DNA of 64,000 nucleotides from [Eubacterium] yurii subsp. margaretiae ATCC 43715. Its GTDB lineage: Bacteria > Bacillota > Clostridia > Peptostreptococcales > Filifactoraceae. The DNA is taken from assembly GCA_000146855.1 (NCBI GenBank), contig GL405246.1:1101145-1165144 (forward strand), read 5' to 3'. A program made the position numbers and the translations under genes. This document shows, in pieces, positions 56,893 through 64,000 of this stretch (positions within the stretch are counted from its first letter, which is position 1; each line of letters opens with the position of its first letter). The notes under the pieces are model-generated. The model saw only the letters and a program-made list of their open reading frames with translations, did not search any database and was not told where the DNA came from.

Positions 56893-57318
56893 ATGCAGCT
56901 TGATATAAATGAGATAAAATTAATTCTTCCACATAGATACCCATTTTTATTAATTGATAAAGTGATTGATTTTGAAAGCGGAAAGTTTGCCATAGCTCAA
57001 AAAATGGTAAGTGTAAACGAAGAGTATTTTAACGGGCACTTTCCAAATTATCCTGTAATGCCTGGAGTTCTTATTCTTGAAGGAATGGCACAGACAGGTG
57101 CTGTTGCTATACTGTCATTAGATGAAAATAAGGGCAAGATTGCACTTTTTGCCGGAGCTGACAAAGTAAGATTCAAAAGACAGGTAAAACCTGGAGATGT
57201 TATTACATTTGAGTGTGAACTCTTGGAGCAAAAAGGAGTTTTTGGAATAGGAAAAGCAAAAGCAACTGTAAATGATAAGGTTGTTTGTCAAGCAGAACTT
57301 AAGTTTGTGATAAATTAA
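56893..57318 (+). CDS. fabZ: 3-hydroxyacyl-ACP dehydratase
   Basis: 141 residues, hot-dog fold. LILPHRYPFLLIDKV and the catalytic H49 and E63 in FNGHFPNYPVMPGVLILEG are intact. It dehydrates 3-hydroxyacyl-ACP ahead of FabK. It is the last enzyme of the locus and is followed by a terminator. Confidence 0.94.
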   Translation: MQLDINEIKLILPHRYPFLLIDKVIDFESGKFAIAQKMVSVNEEYFNGHFPNYPVMPGVLILEGMAQTGAVAILSLDENKGKIALFAGADKVRFKRQVKPGDVITFECELLEQKGVFGIGKAKATVNDKVVCQAELKFVIN

Positions 57319-57350
57319 TACTGCTTTTTTACAATATTTGTGATAAGTGT

Positions 57351-57390
57351 AAAGGTCGGATAGATTTTTTTATTGATAATCCGACTTTTT
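57351..57390 (+). terminator. Rho-independent terminator after fabZ
   Basis: AAAGGTCGGAT (57351-57361) pairs with ATCCGACTTT (57379-57388), one bulged G, then T. Confidence 0.75.
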
Positions 57391-57427
57391 CACTATCGTA
57401 ATATACAGTTATAAAGGGAGGTAAGTC

Positions 57428-57913
57428 TTGGCTATTAATGAGAATGCCGTATTAGTAGATTTATTTAACGAAGTATATGATAAGTTCAAAATGAAATTTT
57501 ATAAAAATATATTCAAAAGATTTGAGGATAGAAGTCCTACTTTAACAGTTCTTGAACTTTTTTGTGTTGAGATAATTTATGCCTTAAGAAGACCTACAAT
57601 CTCTCAACTTACAGAATTTATGGAAACATCTCAACCTAATACAGCATATAGGGTGGCGTCACTGGTTAAAAAAGGATATGTAAAAAAAGTTCAATCAACT
57701 GATGATAAGAGAGAATTTTACCTTGAAGTAACGGATAAATACTATGGATATAGCGATATAAAAGAACAGTATATCAATGTAGTTATAGAAAGATTGAGAA
57801 ACCAAAGTTCAAGGCAAGAAATTGAACATTTTGAGAGATTGCTCAGAATGATGACAAATGAACTTATGACTGAAATAACAGACGAAATGAAAAAAAGTAC
57901 AAAGTCTTTATAA
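57428..57913 (+). CDS. MarR family regulator at the end of the fab locus
   Basis: 161 residues with a winged helix-turn-helix (RRPTISQLTEFMETSQPNTAYRVASLVKKGYVKKV, then DDKREFYLEVTDKYYGY as the wing, about 55-100) and a long C-terminal dimerisation helix. The start is TTG 57428, placed by GGAGG at 57417-57421. Streptococcal fab loci are controlled by the MarR protein FabT; position suggests a similar job here, but overall similarity to FabT is not evident to me, and the gene lies behind a terminator. Auxiliary role unproven. Confidence 0.7.
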   Translation: MAINENAVLVDLFNEVYDKFKMKFYKNIFKRFEDRSPTLTVLELFCVEIIYALRRPTISQLTEFMETSQPNTAYRVASLVKKGYVKKVQSTDDKREFYLEVTDKYYGYSDIKEQYINVVIERLRNQSSRQEIEHFERLLRMMTNELMTEITDEMKKSTKSL

Positions 57914-58619
57914 TTTTATAAAAAATACGATAAATTTGTGAATTTAATAAAATATAATTTGAAAAAAGTTTTATTTAGTGGTAAAATATAAATGCGAAGT
58001 GTTAGCTCTAATTAGATTTATTTACGTTATTTTTTATATTTTATTTTTTTTCAACTAAAATTATACTTTTTATTGTATAAAAAAATCGAAATTTCATCTA
58101 TGAATTATCTTAATTTTTATCTGTAAAAATTTTATTTTCATATAAATTACATATTTGAATTTTCAATTTCATTTTAGCAATTCTTATTCAAAATTATATT
58201 TATTTTATTCACCATTTCTTGATGGTCTTTTAATAATAATGAATTTATTATGAAGGTTTTAATTATTTTATAAATTTTTGACTTTAAATGATATATTCTT
58301 TAAATATGTTATAATAAGTAACATTTATATGTCAGGCAAATATGATACAAAATTATTTACTATAGTTTATAAAATATGAAAAAATTTAGTTTAAATGACT
58401 GTATTCAATGGTGATATTTATTAATAATAAAATGATTGAAAATTATTATATATTATAAAATTTCATTTATGGCATAAACAGTTAAAATAATAATTTGTTC
58501 TAATTTTTCTATTGCTTGAAAGAAGAGTTAGAATAAATGTTTGAAAAAGTTTAATCATTCTATGCTAAAATTAGTTAAAAAATTTAATTAAAAAGAAAAA
58601 GAATGAAATAGAGGATGTT
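57914..58619. other. 706-bp AT-rich spacer
   Basis: No open frame, repeat copy or recognisable RNA. A weak hairpin (TTCTAA...TTAGAA, around 58499-58534) and TATGCTAAAAT-like -10 sequence near 58561 precede trmK. Confidence 0.35.
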
Positions 58620-59330
58620 ATGATAAGCAAAAGATTACAATATATAGTAGATATCGTCACTTATTTTGATACTGTAGCTGATATAGGTTGTGATCATGGG
58701 TATGTTTGTTTTGAGCTTATCAAAAAAAATAAGGTTAAAAAAGCTATAGCATCTGATGTATCCTATCCTTCACTGAAAAAAACAATAGATTTTGTTAAGT
58801 TAAATAATATTGAAGACAGAATTGAAAGCAGAGTGGGAGACGGTCTTGATGTGCTTAAGACTGATGAAGTTGATGCTGTGATTATAGCCGGTATGGGCGG
58901 AGTACTAATATCAGAGATTCTTAAAAAGAATTATGAATTAAAATTTAAAGAAAAAAATCCGGTTTTAATTTTACAACCGGTTCAACAAGCCAAAGATTTG
59001 AGATATTACTTATATGAGAATCAGTTTGAAATAATAGATGAAGACATAATATTAGATATGGGAAAATACTATAATGTAATAGTTGCTAAAAAAATTAAAG
59101 AAGTATCTAATACTTATAAGATGGTTCAAAAGTGTAAAGATGTCTATATGGAGTATGGCATCTTAAATATTGCAAAAAAAAATATATTGTTAAAAGAAAT
59201 TTTAGAAGAAAAGATTAAAGGTTCTAAGAAATTGTTAAATTACATGGAACAAAAACATGTAAAAAAAAGCGAACTTAATATATTGTATCAAAAAATCAAA
59301 GAAATGGGGGAAGTGTATGAAACTTTGTGA
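58620..59330 (+). CDS. trmK: tRNA (adenine(22)-N(1))-methyltransferase
   Basis: 236 residues. ISKRLQYIVDIV, VADIGCDHGYVCFELIK (SAM site), IASDVSYPSLKKT, VIIAGMGGVLISEIL and LILQPVQQAKDLRYYLYEN match the TrmK/YqfN family, which methylates A22 of tRNA. It is followed by a nif3-like gene with a 14-base overlap, the conserved Firmicute order. Confidence 0.9.
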   Translation: MISKRLQYIVDIVTYFDTVADIGCDHGYVCFELIKKNKVKKAIASDVSYPSLKKTIDFVKLNNIEDRIESRVGDGLDVLKTDEVDAVIIAGMGGVLISEILKKNYELKFKEKNPVLILQPVQQAKDLRYYLYENQFEIIDEDIILDMGKYYNVIVAKKIKEVSNTYKMVQKCKDVYMEYGILNIAKKNILLKEILEEKIKGSKKLLNYMEQKHVKKSELNILYQKIKEMGEVYETL

Positions 59331-60108
59331 TTTGAAGGATAAACTTGATAATCTTTTAAATATACAACTGGCGTGTGATTGGGATAATGTCGGACTTTGT
59401 ATTGGAAGTTTGGATGAAGACATACACGCTATTACTATTTCTTTGGAGTTATGCGATGAAGTTATAGATGATGCAATTAAGAATAACTCTAATATGATAA
59501 TTCTTCATCATCCACTTATTTTTTCAGGTATAAAAAATATAGTCGACGATAATCATAAGCAAAAGATGATAATTAGATTGATAAGAAATGATATAGCATT
59601 GTATGTAGCTCATACCAATTTTGACATAATTGAAGGTGGATTAAACGACTATATAATAAATTTATTTTCAGTTAAAAAAGTACAACCTCTGACGGATGAA
59701 TACGATATTAATACCTTGGGGAGAGTAGGAATATTGAAAACACCTATGTCCCTGAAAGATTTGGTATATCATGTTCAGGAAAAGTTAAATGCTAAAAATA
59801 TAAGAATAATAAGTAAAGAAAATAAGATTATAAGGAATATAGCTCTGGTTACAGGTTCAGGAGATGAATTTACAGATATAGCATTGCAAAAAGCGGATGT
59901 ATTTATTACAGGGGACACTAAATATCATTTTGCTCAGGACTCCTATCAAAAAGGAGATTGTATTATTGATGCAGGTCATTACGATACGGAGAAATTTTTC
60001 CCTGATGCTATGAAAAAGTTCCTTAAAGATAAATTGGACAATATAGATATTCATATTTCTAATAAACTTAAAACCCCATTTAACTATGTGGAGGACTATT
60101 ATGAATAG
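59317..60108 (+). CDS. Nif3-like dinuclear metal centre protein (YqfO family)
   Basis: 263 residues. Metal-binding motifs MIILHHPLIFSGIK, ALYVAHTNFD and DAGHYDTEKF (C-terminal) fit the NIF3 family, hexameric proteins with a two-metal site; related proteins have been described as GTP cyclohydrolase I type 2, but the true role is unclear. The short form without the central insert. It is translationally coupled on both sides. Confidence 0.87.
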   Translation: MKLCDLKDKLDNLLNIQLACDWDNVGLCIGSLDEDIHAITISLELCDEVIDDAIKNNSNMIILHHPLIFSGIKNIVDDNHKQKMIIRLIRNDIALYVAHTNFDIIEGGLNDYIINLFSVKKVQPLTDEYDINTLGRVGILKTPMSLKDLVYHVQEKLNAKNIRIISKENKIIRNIALVTGSGDEFTDIALQKADVFITGDTKYHFAQDSYQKGDCIIDAGHYDTEKFFPDAMKKFLKDKLDNIDIHISNKLKTPFNYVEDYYE

Positions 60109-60823
60109 TGGAATAATACGGATACAAAAGGGATATTTGTTAATAGAAAAGGCGAAAGATACCATTAAATCACTATATGAAACTCAGGAGATAAAATTTG
60201 ACAAGGATCAGCTATCTCTTATGAGAGAAAAAGAAGAACTTATAAACAATGATATAAATGATGTTAAAAACAAAGTTTTTGAATATGAAGAAGAAATTCA
60301 AAAAATAGAAAAAGAAATTGCAAGTATAATAAAAAAATCATTTAATAATCAAAAAAGAGATCCAAAGAAAGTTTTGGAAATAAAGAGTAGAAAAGAAGAT
60401 TTGGAAGAAAAAAAATCCGAATTCAAAAGAGAAATTATGGTATTGTTCTTACAAATGGACGCACTTAAAGAACAAATGCAAAATCACAAACTAATGTACA
60501 ATGACATGGAAAAGAAATTATTACAGAAGATGTCAAAACAGAATAAGATAATAGTAAAATACGAAGATAAGATTACAGAGATGGAAAAGAAAATAAGAAA
60601 GATAAGACGTGATATAGATTCGAAGGTATTGACATTGTATGATAAAAAAAGGCAAAAGAATATAATAGTAATGTCTAAGGTTACAGATGGGAAATGTGGT
60701 CAATGTGGTTTTAAACTTAGTGAAGAACTTATAGAAGAAGCATCAAAGAAGAAAATAGTTGAGTGTCCATCATGTGCCAGAATACTCTATACAGAAGAAG
60801 ATATTGAGGAGAATATAGATTAA
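60101..60823 (+). CDS. Coiled-coil protein with C-terminal zinc ribbon (COG1579 type)
   Basis: 240 residues. A long charged coiled coil (about 25-185) is followed by a C4 zinc ribbon: CGQCGFKL then CPSCARILY. It commonly sits beside nif3 in bacteria; function unknown, possibly nucleic-acid or ribosome associated. GGAGG at 60089-60093 fixes ATG 60101, inside the end of the nif3 gene, rather than 60086. Confidence 0.8.
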   Translation: MNSGIIRIQKGYLLIEKAKDTIKSLYETQEIKFDKDQLSLMREKEELINNDINDVKNKVFEYEEEIQKIEKEIASIIKKSFNNQKRDPKKVLEIKSRKEDLEEKKSEFKREIMVLFLQMDALKEQMQNHKLMYNDMEKKLLQKMSKQNKIIVKYEDKITEMEKKIRKIRRDIDSKVLTLYDKKRQKNIIVMSKVTDGKCGQCGFKLSEELIEEASKKKIVECPSCARILYTEEDIEENID

Positions 60824-61953
60824 TGTACAACTTAGTAGCACCATGTCTGTTCGGACTTGAAAAGACAGTATCTTATGAACTGAAAAACTTGGGAGCAACT
60901 GATATTAAGATAACAGATGGAAGAGTGCATTTTAAAGGTGACGATGATACTATTGTAAAGGCAAATATCTGTTTGAGAACTGCACAAAGAGTGATGATAG
61001 AACTTGGAAAGTTTAAGGCAAGTACCTTTGAAGAACTATTTCAAGGGATAAAATCCATCAATTATTCCAAATATTTAAAAAAAGATTATAAGTTTACAAT
61101 TGCAAAAGCAAAATCTGTAAGTTCAAAACTGACGTCAATTCCTACAATTCAGTCAATTGCCAAAAAAGCAATGGTAGAAAGATTGAAGTTATTATTTGAT
61201 ACAGACATACTACCTGAATCTTCAAGTATTGAAGTAGCTTTTAATATTTTGATACAAAAAGATGTAGCTTCACTTTATATAGATACTACCGGTGCTTCAA
61301 TGCATAAGAGGGGGTATAGAGAAAAAACAGTACTTGCGCCTATTAGAGAAACAATAGCTGCATTTATGGTAATGGCAACTCCATGGAATGAACAAAGGGC
61401 GTTTTATGATATTACATGCGGATCAGGTACTATACCTATTGAAGCGGCACTTATTGCTGCTAATATACAAGCAGGAATCAACAGAGATTTCTTAGGAGAG
61501 AGTTTGCCTTTTATTGATAAGAATCTATGGAAAAAATATAGATCTTATTATATTTCTCAAGAAAAGGACATAGAGTTTAAGGTAAATGGCTTTGATATAG
61601 ACGGCGAAGCAATTGAAATTGCAAGAGAAAATGCTAAAATAGCCTGTGTTGATGCATTTACAAACTTTGAAAGAAAATCTGTTTCAGAACTAAATATAAC
61701 AGAAAAAAATGGATTTATTTTTTCAAATCCTCCTTATGGAGTAAGAATAGGTGAGGAAAAGGAAATAGAGAGTTTATATAATGATATGAGAAAACTGTTT
61801 TCTAAGCTTGATAACTACTCTTACTACCTTATCACTACCGATGAAGAAATTGGAACTAAGATTGGCATTAATTTTCAAAAAAATAGAAAAATATACAACG
61901 GAAAGATAAAAACTCATTTCTACCAGTATTTAGCACCAAAACCAAAGATATAA
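60823..61953 (+). CDS. THUMP-domain RNA methyltransferase (RlmL-like)
   Basis: 376 residues. An N-terminal ferredoxin-like/THUMP region (about 1-155) is followed by a UPF0020 methyltransferase domain: ITCGSGTIPIEAALIA (SAM site), VNGFDIDGEAIEIARENA and the catalytic FSNPPYGVRIGEE. It probably methylates a guanine in 23S rRNA (RlmL N-half type; Firmicute YpsC). Its ATG overlaps the previous stop by one base. Confidence 0.85.
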   Translation: MYNLVAPCLFGLEKTVSYELKNLGATDIKITDGRVHFKGDDDTIVKANICLRTAQRVMIELGKFKASTFEELFQGIKSINYSKYLKKDYKFTIAKAKSVSSKLTSIPTIQSIAKKAMVERLKLLFDTDILPESSSIEVAFNILIQKDVASLYIDTTGASMHKRGYREKTVLAPIRETIAAFMVMATPWNEQRAFYDITCGSGTIPIEAALIAANIQAGINRDFLGESLPFIDKNLWKKYRSYYISQEKDIEFKVNGFDIDGEAIEIARENAKIACVDAFTNFERKSVSELNITEKNGFIFSNPPYGVRIGEEKEIESLYNDMRKLFSKLDNYSYYLITTDEEIGTKIGINFQKNRKIYNGKIKTHFYQYLAPKPKI

Positions 61954-61960
61954 AGTTATA

Positions 61961-61986
61961 AAAGGCTCCTCTTATTGGGAGCCTTT
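61961..61986. terminator. Terminator
   Basis: AAAGGCTCC (61961-61969) pairs with GGAGCCTTT (61978-61986) between converging genes. Confidence 0.75.
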
Positions 61987-61998
61987 ATTATCTATTAA

Positions 61999-62676
61999 TT
62001 AGAGTCTTTTTTTCAACCTTTTTTCCAAATCAGTTCTTGAAAGCCATATCTGAGCATTACATTTTGTACATTCAAGTTTTATATCCATGCCTATTCTTTT
62101 AATATCAAATATATTGCAACCACAAGGATGTGACTTTCTAAGTTCTACCTTATCATTTACCCAAAAAGGTATAATCAACTTTTCGTAAGCTTGTCGTTCT
62201 TCTCCACTTTCCAAAAAGATGACTCCACATTTTTTGTATCTTCTCTTTTTAAGGACGGACTTAAGTGGAAGGTTCATATTATGAGTATCAATTCTTATGG
62301 AACGAATATTTTTTTCTTTAGCAAGATTTTCAGCAAAGTCAAAAAGTAGCTTAGAGAGATTATTCCCCCTATATTTATCAGACAATGCCAATCTATGGAT
62401 TGTCATATAGTCAAAGTCGCTTTCCCATTTCCCGTTTTTTATTACTTCATAGCACTTTTCTTTTTCAAGAGATATATACATATATCCTGCAATGTTTTCG
62501 TCATCTTCAAGTACATAAGATGATGATGAATTAATATCTTCAATTACCAAATCTTCGCTTGGATATTCATCACCTTGCCATTGATCGGAACCGTAGCTTG
62601 CAATAAATTTTTTGGCTTCATCAAATAGACTCATTATCTTTTCTATATCTTTATTATCAGACAGTCGTATTTGCAT
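61999..62676 (-). CDS. GNAT acetyltransferase fused to a DUF951 domain
   Basis: 225 residues. Residues 1-168 are a GNAT fold (MTIHRLALSDKYRGNNLSKLLFDFAENLA is the acetyl-CoA region, then IRIDTHNMNLPLKSVLKKRRYKKCG). Residues 171-225 (VNDKVELRKSHPCGCNIFDIKRIGMD, LECTKCNAQIWLSRTDLEKR) match DUF951, normally a stand-alone protein of about 65 residues with a conserved HPCG and a C-x2-C pair. No stop or start separates them. The acetyl acceptor is unknown; DUF951 may bind nucleic acid, but that is not established. AAGGAGAAAAA precedes the ATG. Confidence 0.75.
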   Translation of the reverse strand: MQIRLSDNKDIEKIMSLFDEAKKFIASYGSDQWQGDEYPSEDLVIEDINSSSSYVLEDDENIAGYMYISLEKEKCYEVIKNGKWESDFDYMTIHRLALSDKYRGNNLSKLLFDFAENLAKEKNIRSIRIDTHNMNLPLKSVLKKRRYKKCGVIFLESGEERQAYEKLIIPFWVNDKVELRKSHPCGCNIFDIKRIGMDIKLECTKCNAQIWLSRTDLEKRLKKRL

Positions 62677-62752
62677 TTTTTCTCCTTGTTACTATTACTA
62701 TATATTATTTATAAAGTCATACATTCATATTTTTAAAGTATTATACTGTAGT

Positions 62753-62998
62753 TTAAACTACAAATTTTTCTCCAAGGTATCTCCTTATGTCGTACTTGCT
62801 TGAATTTGGTGTTATTTCTATTACGGTGTCAGTTTCCTGATTTACAATGACAATTACTGTGTCTTCATCTGATTTAAATGTTTTCAAAACTGTAGCTTCA
62901 AGTATAGGTCTTTTTTGTATCTTATTTTTCTTTGTCTTCTCGTAGTCTTTGACAAAGTAACTTCCTTTTAATGTCAAAATTTTAGTGTAGATATTCAT
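62753..62998 (-). CDS. Unknown small protein
   Basis: 81 residues, lysine-rich, beta-leaning (LEATVLKTFKSDEDTVIVIVNQETDTVIEITP). No family recognised, no signal peptide. AAGGAG precedes the ATG. It ends 76 bases before the GNAT-DUF951 gene, with which it may be co-transcribed. Confidence 0.6.
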   Translation of the reverse strand: MNIYTKILTLKGSYFVKDYEKTKKNKIQKRPILEATVLKTFKSDEDTVIVIVNQETDTVIEITPNSSKYDIRRYLGEKFVV

Positions 62999-63013
62999 AG
63001 ATTACTCCTAAGA

Positions 63014-63050
63014 TATATAGGTAATTTAAAATTTTATTTTCACCTATATA
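63014..63050. promoter_or_regulatory. 9-bp inverted repeat upstream of the 81-residue gene
   Basis: TATATAGGT (63014-63022) and ACCTATATA (63042-63050) lie just 5' of the leftward gene. It may be an operator or leader hairpin. Confidence 0.3.
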
Positions 63051-63133
63051 ATATCATAAAGTATTGTGAAATTTCAATAACTCTTTTTATAAATATTAGC
63101 TGAAACAGTAGCTTATAATGTATAGAATCAAAT

Positions 63134-63162
63134 TTGACAAATTAATAAAATTGTGATAGAAT
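63134..63162 (+). promoter_or_regulatory. Strong sigma-A-type promoter of pyrC
   Basis: TTGACA (63134-63139), 17 bases, TAGAAT (63157-63162) with an extended TGA just before. The leader is about 50 bases, too short for a PyrR attenuator. Confidence 0.7.
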
Positions 63163-63216
63163 TTCGAAGATTTGAGATAAAGTAATTTGTAATATCTTTT
63201 TCAAAGGAGCACTTTT

Positions 63217-64000
63217 ATGAAAACATTGCTTAAAAATGGAAATATATTTACTTCTAACGGTTTTGTTTGTGCTGATATTATTATTGAAAATTCTGTTGCA
63301 AAGCTATCTGAAAATGATAGTTCGTTTTTGTCTTTTGATGAAATTATTGATTGTACAAATTTATATATAACACCCGGTTTTACAGATGTGCATGTGCATT
63401 TTCGTGAACCGGGCTTTTTTTATAAGGAAAGTATAAAAACAGGATCAATGGCTGCTGCAAGAGGTGGTTATGTCAATGTATGCACAATGCCAAACCTAAA
63501 TCCTGTCCCTTCTGACTTGGAAAGCTTAAAAATTCAGCTTGAGTTGATAAAGGATACTTCATGTGTCAACATAATTCCTTATGGTACGATTACAAGAAAA
63601 GGAAATGGAAAAAGTGAACTTTCACATATGGAAGACCTTGCAGATTTCACAATTGCATACACAGATGACGGTAAGGGAGTACAGACTCAAGAATTGATGC
63701 TTGAAGCTATGGAAGAGGCAAGAAAATTAGATAAGATAATAGTTGCACATTGTGAAGATGAGACCTTACTAAAAGGTGGATATATACACGATGGTCAATA
63801 TGCCAAGACTCATAATCACAAGGGGATTTGTAGCGAAAGTGAATGGATACAGGTAAAAAGAGATGTAGAACTTGCACAAAAGCTTGGAACTAAATATCAT
63901 GTATGCCATGTTTCTACCAAAGAAAGCGTAGAGATAATAAGAAATGCGAAGAAAATGGGAGTAGATGTGACTTGTGAGACAGCTCCACATTATCTTATAC
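63217..64000 (+). CDS. pyrC: Dihydroorotase (partial, runs off the window)
   Basis: The first 261 residues of a dihydroorotase. The metal-binding FTDVHVHFREPGFFYKE, then TDDGKGV (the class I Asp in place of carboxylated lysine), VAHCED and YHVCHVSTKES, ETAPHYL are in order. It closes carbamoyl-aspartate to dihydroorotate in pyrimidine synthesis. AAAGGAG (63203-63209) precedes the ATG. The frame is open to the window end, so about 150-170 residues are missing. Confidence 0.92.
   Translation, partial: MKTLLKNGNIFTSNGFVCADIIIENSVAKLSENDSSFLSFDEIIDCTNLYITPGFTDVHVHFREPGFFYKESIKTGSMAAARGGYVNVCTMPNLNPVPSDLESLKIQLELIKDTSCVNIIPYGTITRKGNGKSELSHMEDLADFTIAYTDDGKGVQTQELMLEAMEEARKLDKIIVAHCEDETLLKGGYIHDGQYAKTHNHKGICSESEWIQVKRDVELAQKLGTKYHVCHVSTKESVEIIRNAKKMGVDVTCETAPHYLI

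Overview
The window comes from a low-GC (roughly 30% by eye), obligately anaerobic Firmicute of the Clostridia type. The evidence is AT-rich codon use, AGGAGG-type ribosome sites, FabK as enoyl reductase, an electron-bifurcating NfnAB, a hybrid-cluster protein (Hcp), MetNIQ, PlsY and an SLH-domain surface protein. A Peptostreptococcaceae-like oral or gut anaerobe is plausible, but the species cannot be fixed from sequence alone. No rRNA, tRNA, CRISPR array, transposase or prophage was seen.

Layout. Positions 1-15000 are accessory in character: a small membrane protein with a frameshift, a heterodimeric ABC exporter with one degenerate ATP site, a CoA-binding protein, a metallophosphoesterase, a WYL-domain regulator, and a two-gene cassette of unrecognised proteins (8346-11768). 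After these come a degraded lipoprotein start, a small alarmone-hydrolase-like HD protein, an orphan Imm1-type immunity protein and an AEC transporter. This part has long AT-rich spacers that hold most copies of a ~116-bp palindromic-ended dispersed repeat and a second repeat family. Positions 15000-22000 carry NfnAB (NADPH/ferredoxin/NADH balance) and a leftward metN-metI-metQ-M20 hydrolase operon. Positions 22350-27700 form one rightward operon: ATC-hydrolase family protein, TetR regulator (frameshifted), two ABC half-transporters and a small beta-rich protein. Positions 27900-36700 hold a flavin disulfide reductase with a DUF3783 protein, Hcp, pyroglutamyl peptidase, a LarA-family protein, and a PadR regulator with a flavodoxin-SCP2-membrane fusion.

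Positions 36776-64000 are largely housekeeping: pcrA; a transaldolase; galU plus an SLH protein (surface); an rRNA-methyltransferase-like gene with plsY and gpsA (phospholipid entry); pfkA and pyk (glycolysis); acpP, accD, accA, fabH, fabK, a second FMN oxidoreductase, fabD, fabG, fabF, fabZ and a MarR regulator (type II fatty acid synthesis); trmK, nif3, a zinc-ribbon protein and an rlmL-like gene; a GNAT-DUF951 fusion; and the start of pyrC. The fab locus makes acyl-ACP, which PlsX (not in this window) and PlsY then pass to glycerol-3-phosphate made by GpsA.

Most notable points: (1) the unknown two-gene cassette behind a WYL regulator, bracketed by imperfect 25-bp direct repeats; (2) three genes broken by a single-base indel in A7-A8 tracts, two of them at A_AAA_AAA slippery sites directly followed by a zero-frame stop; (3) a MITE-like repeat family; (4) the GNAT-DUF951 and flavodoxin-SCP2-TM fusions. 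Start codons were moved from the longest open frame wherever a clear ribosome site pointed to an internal start.
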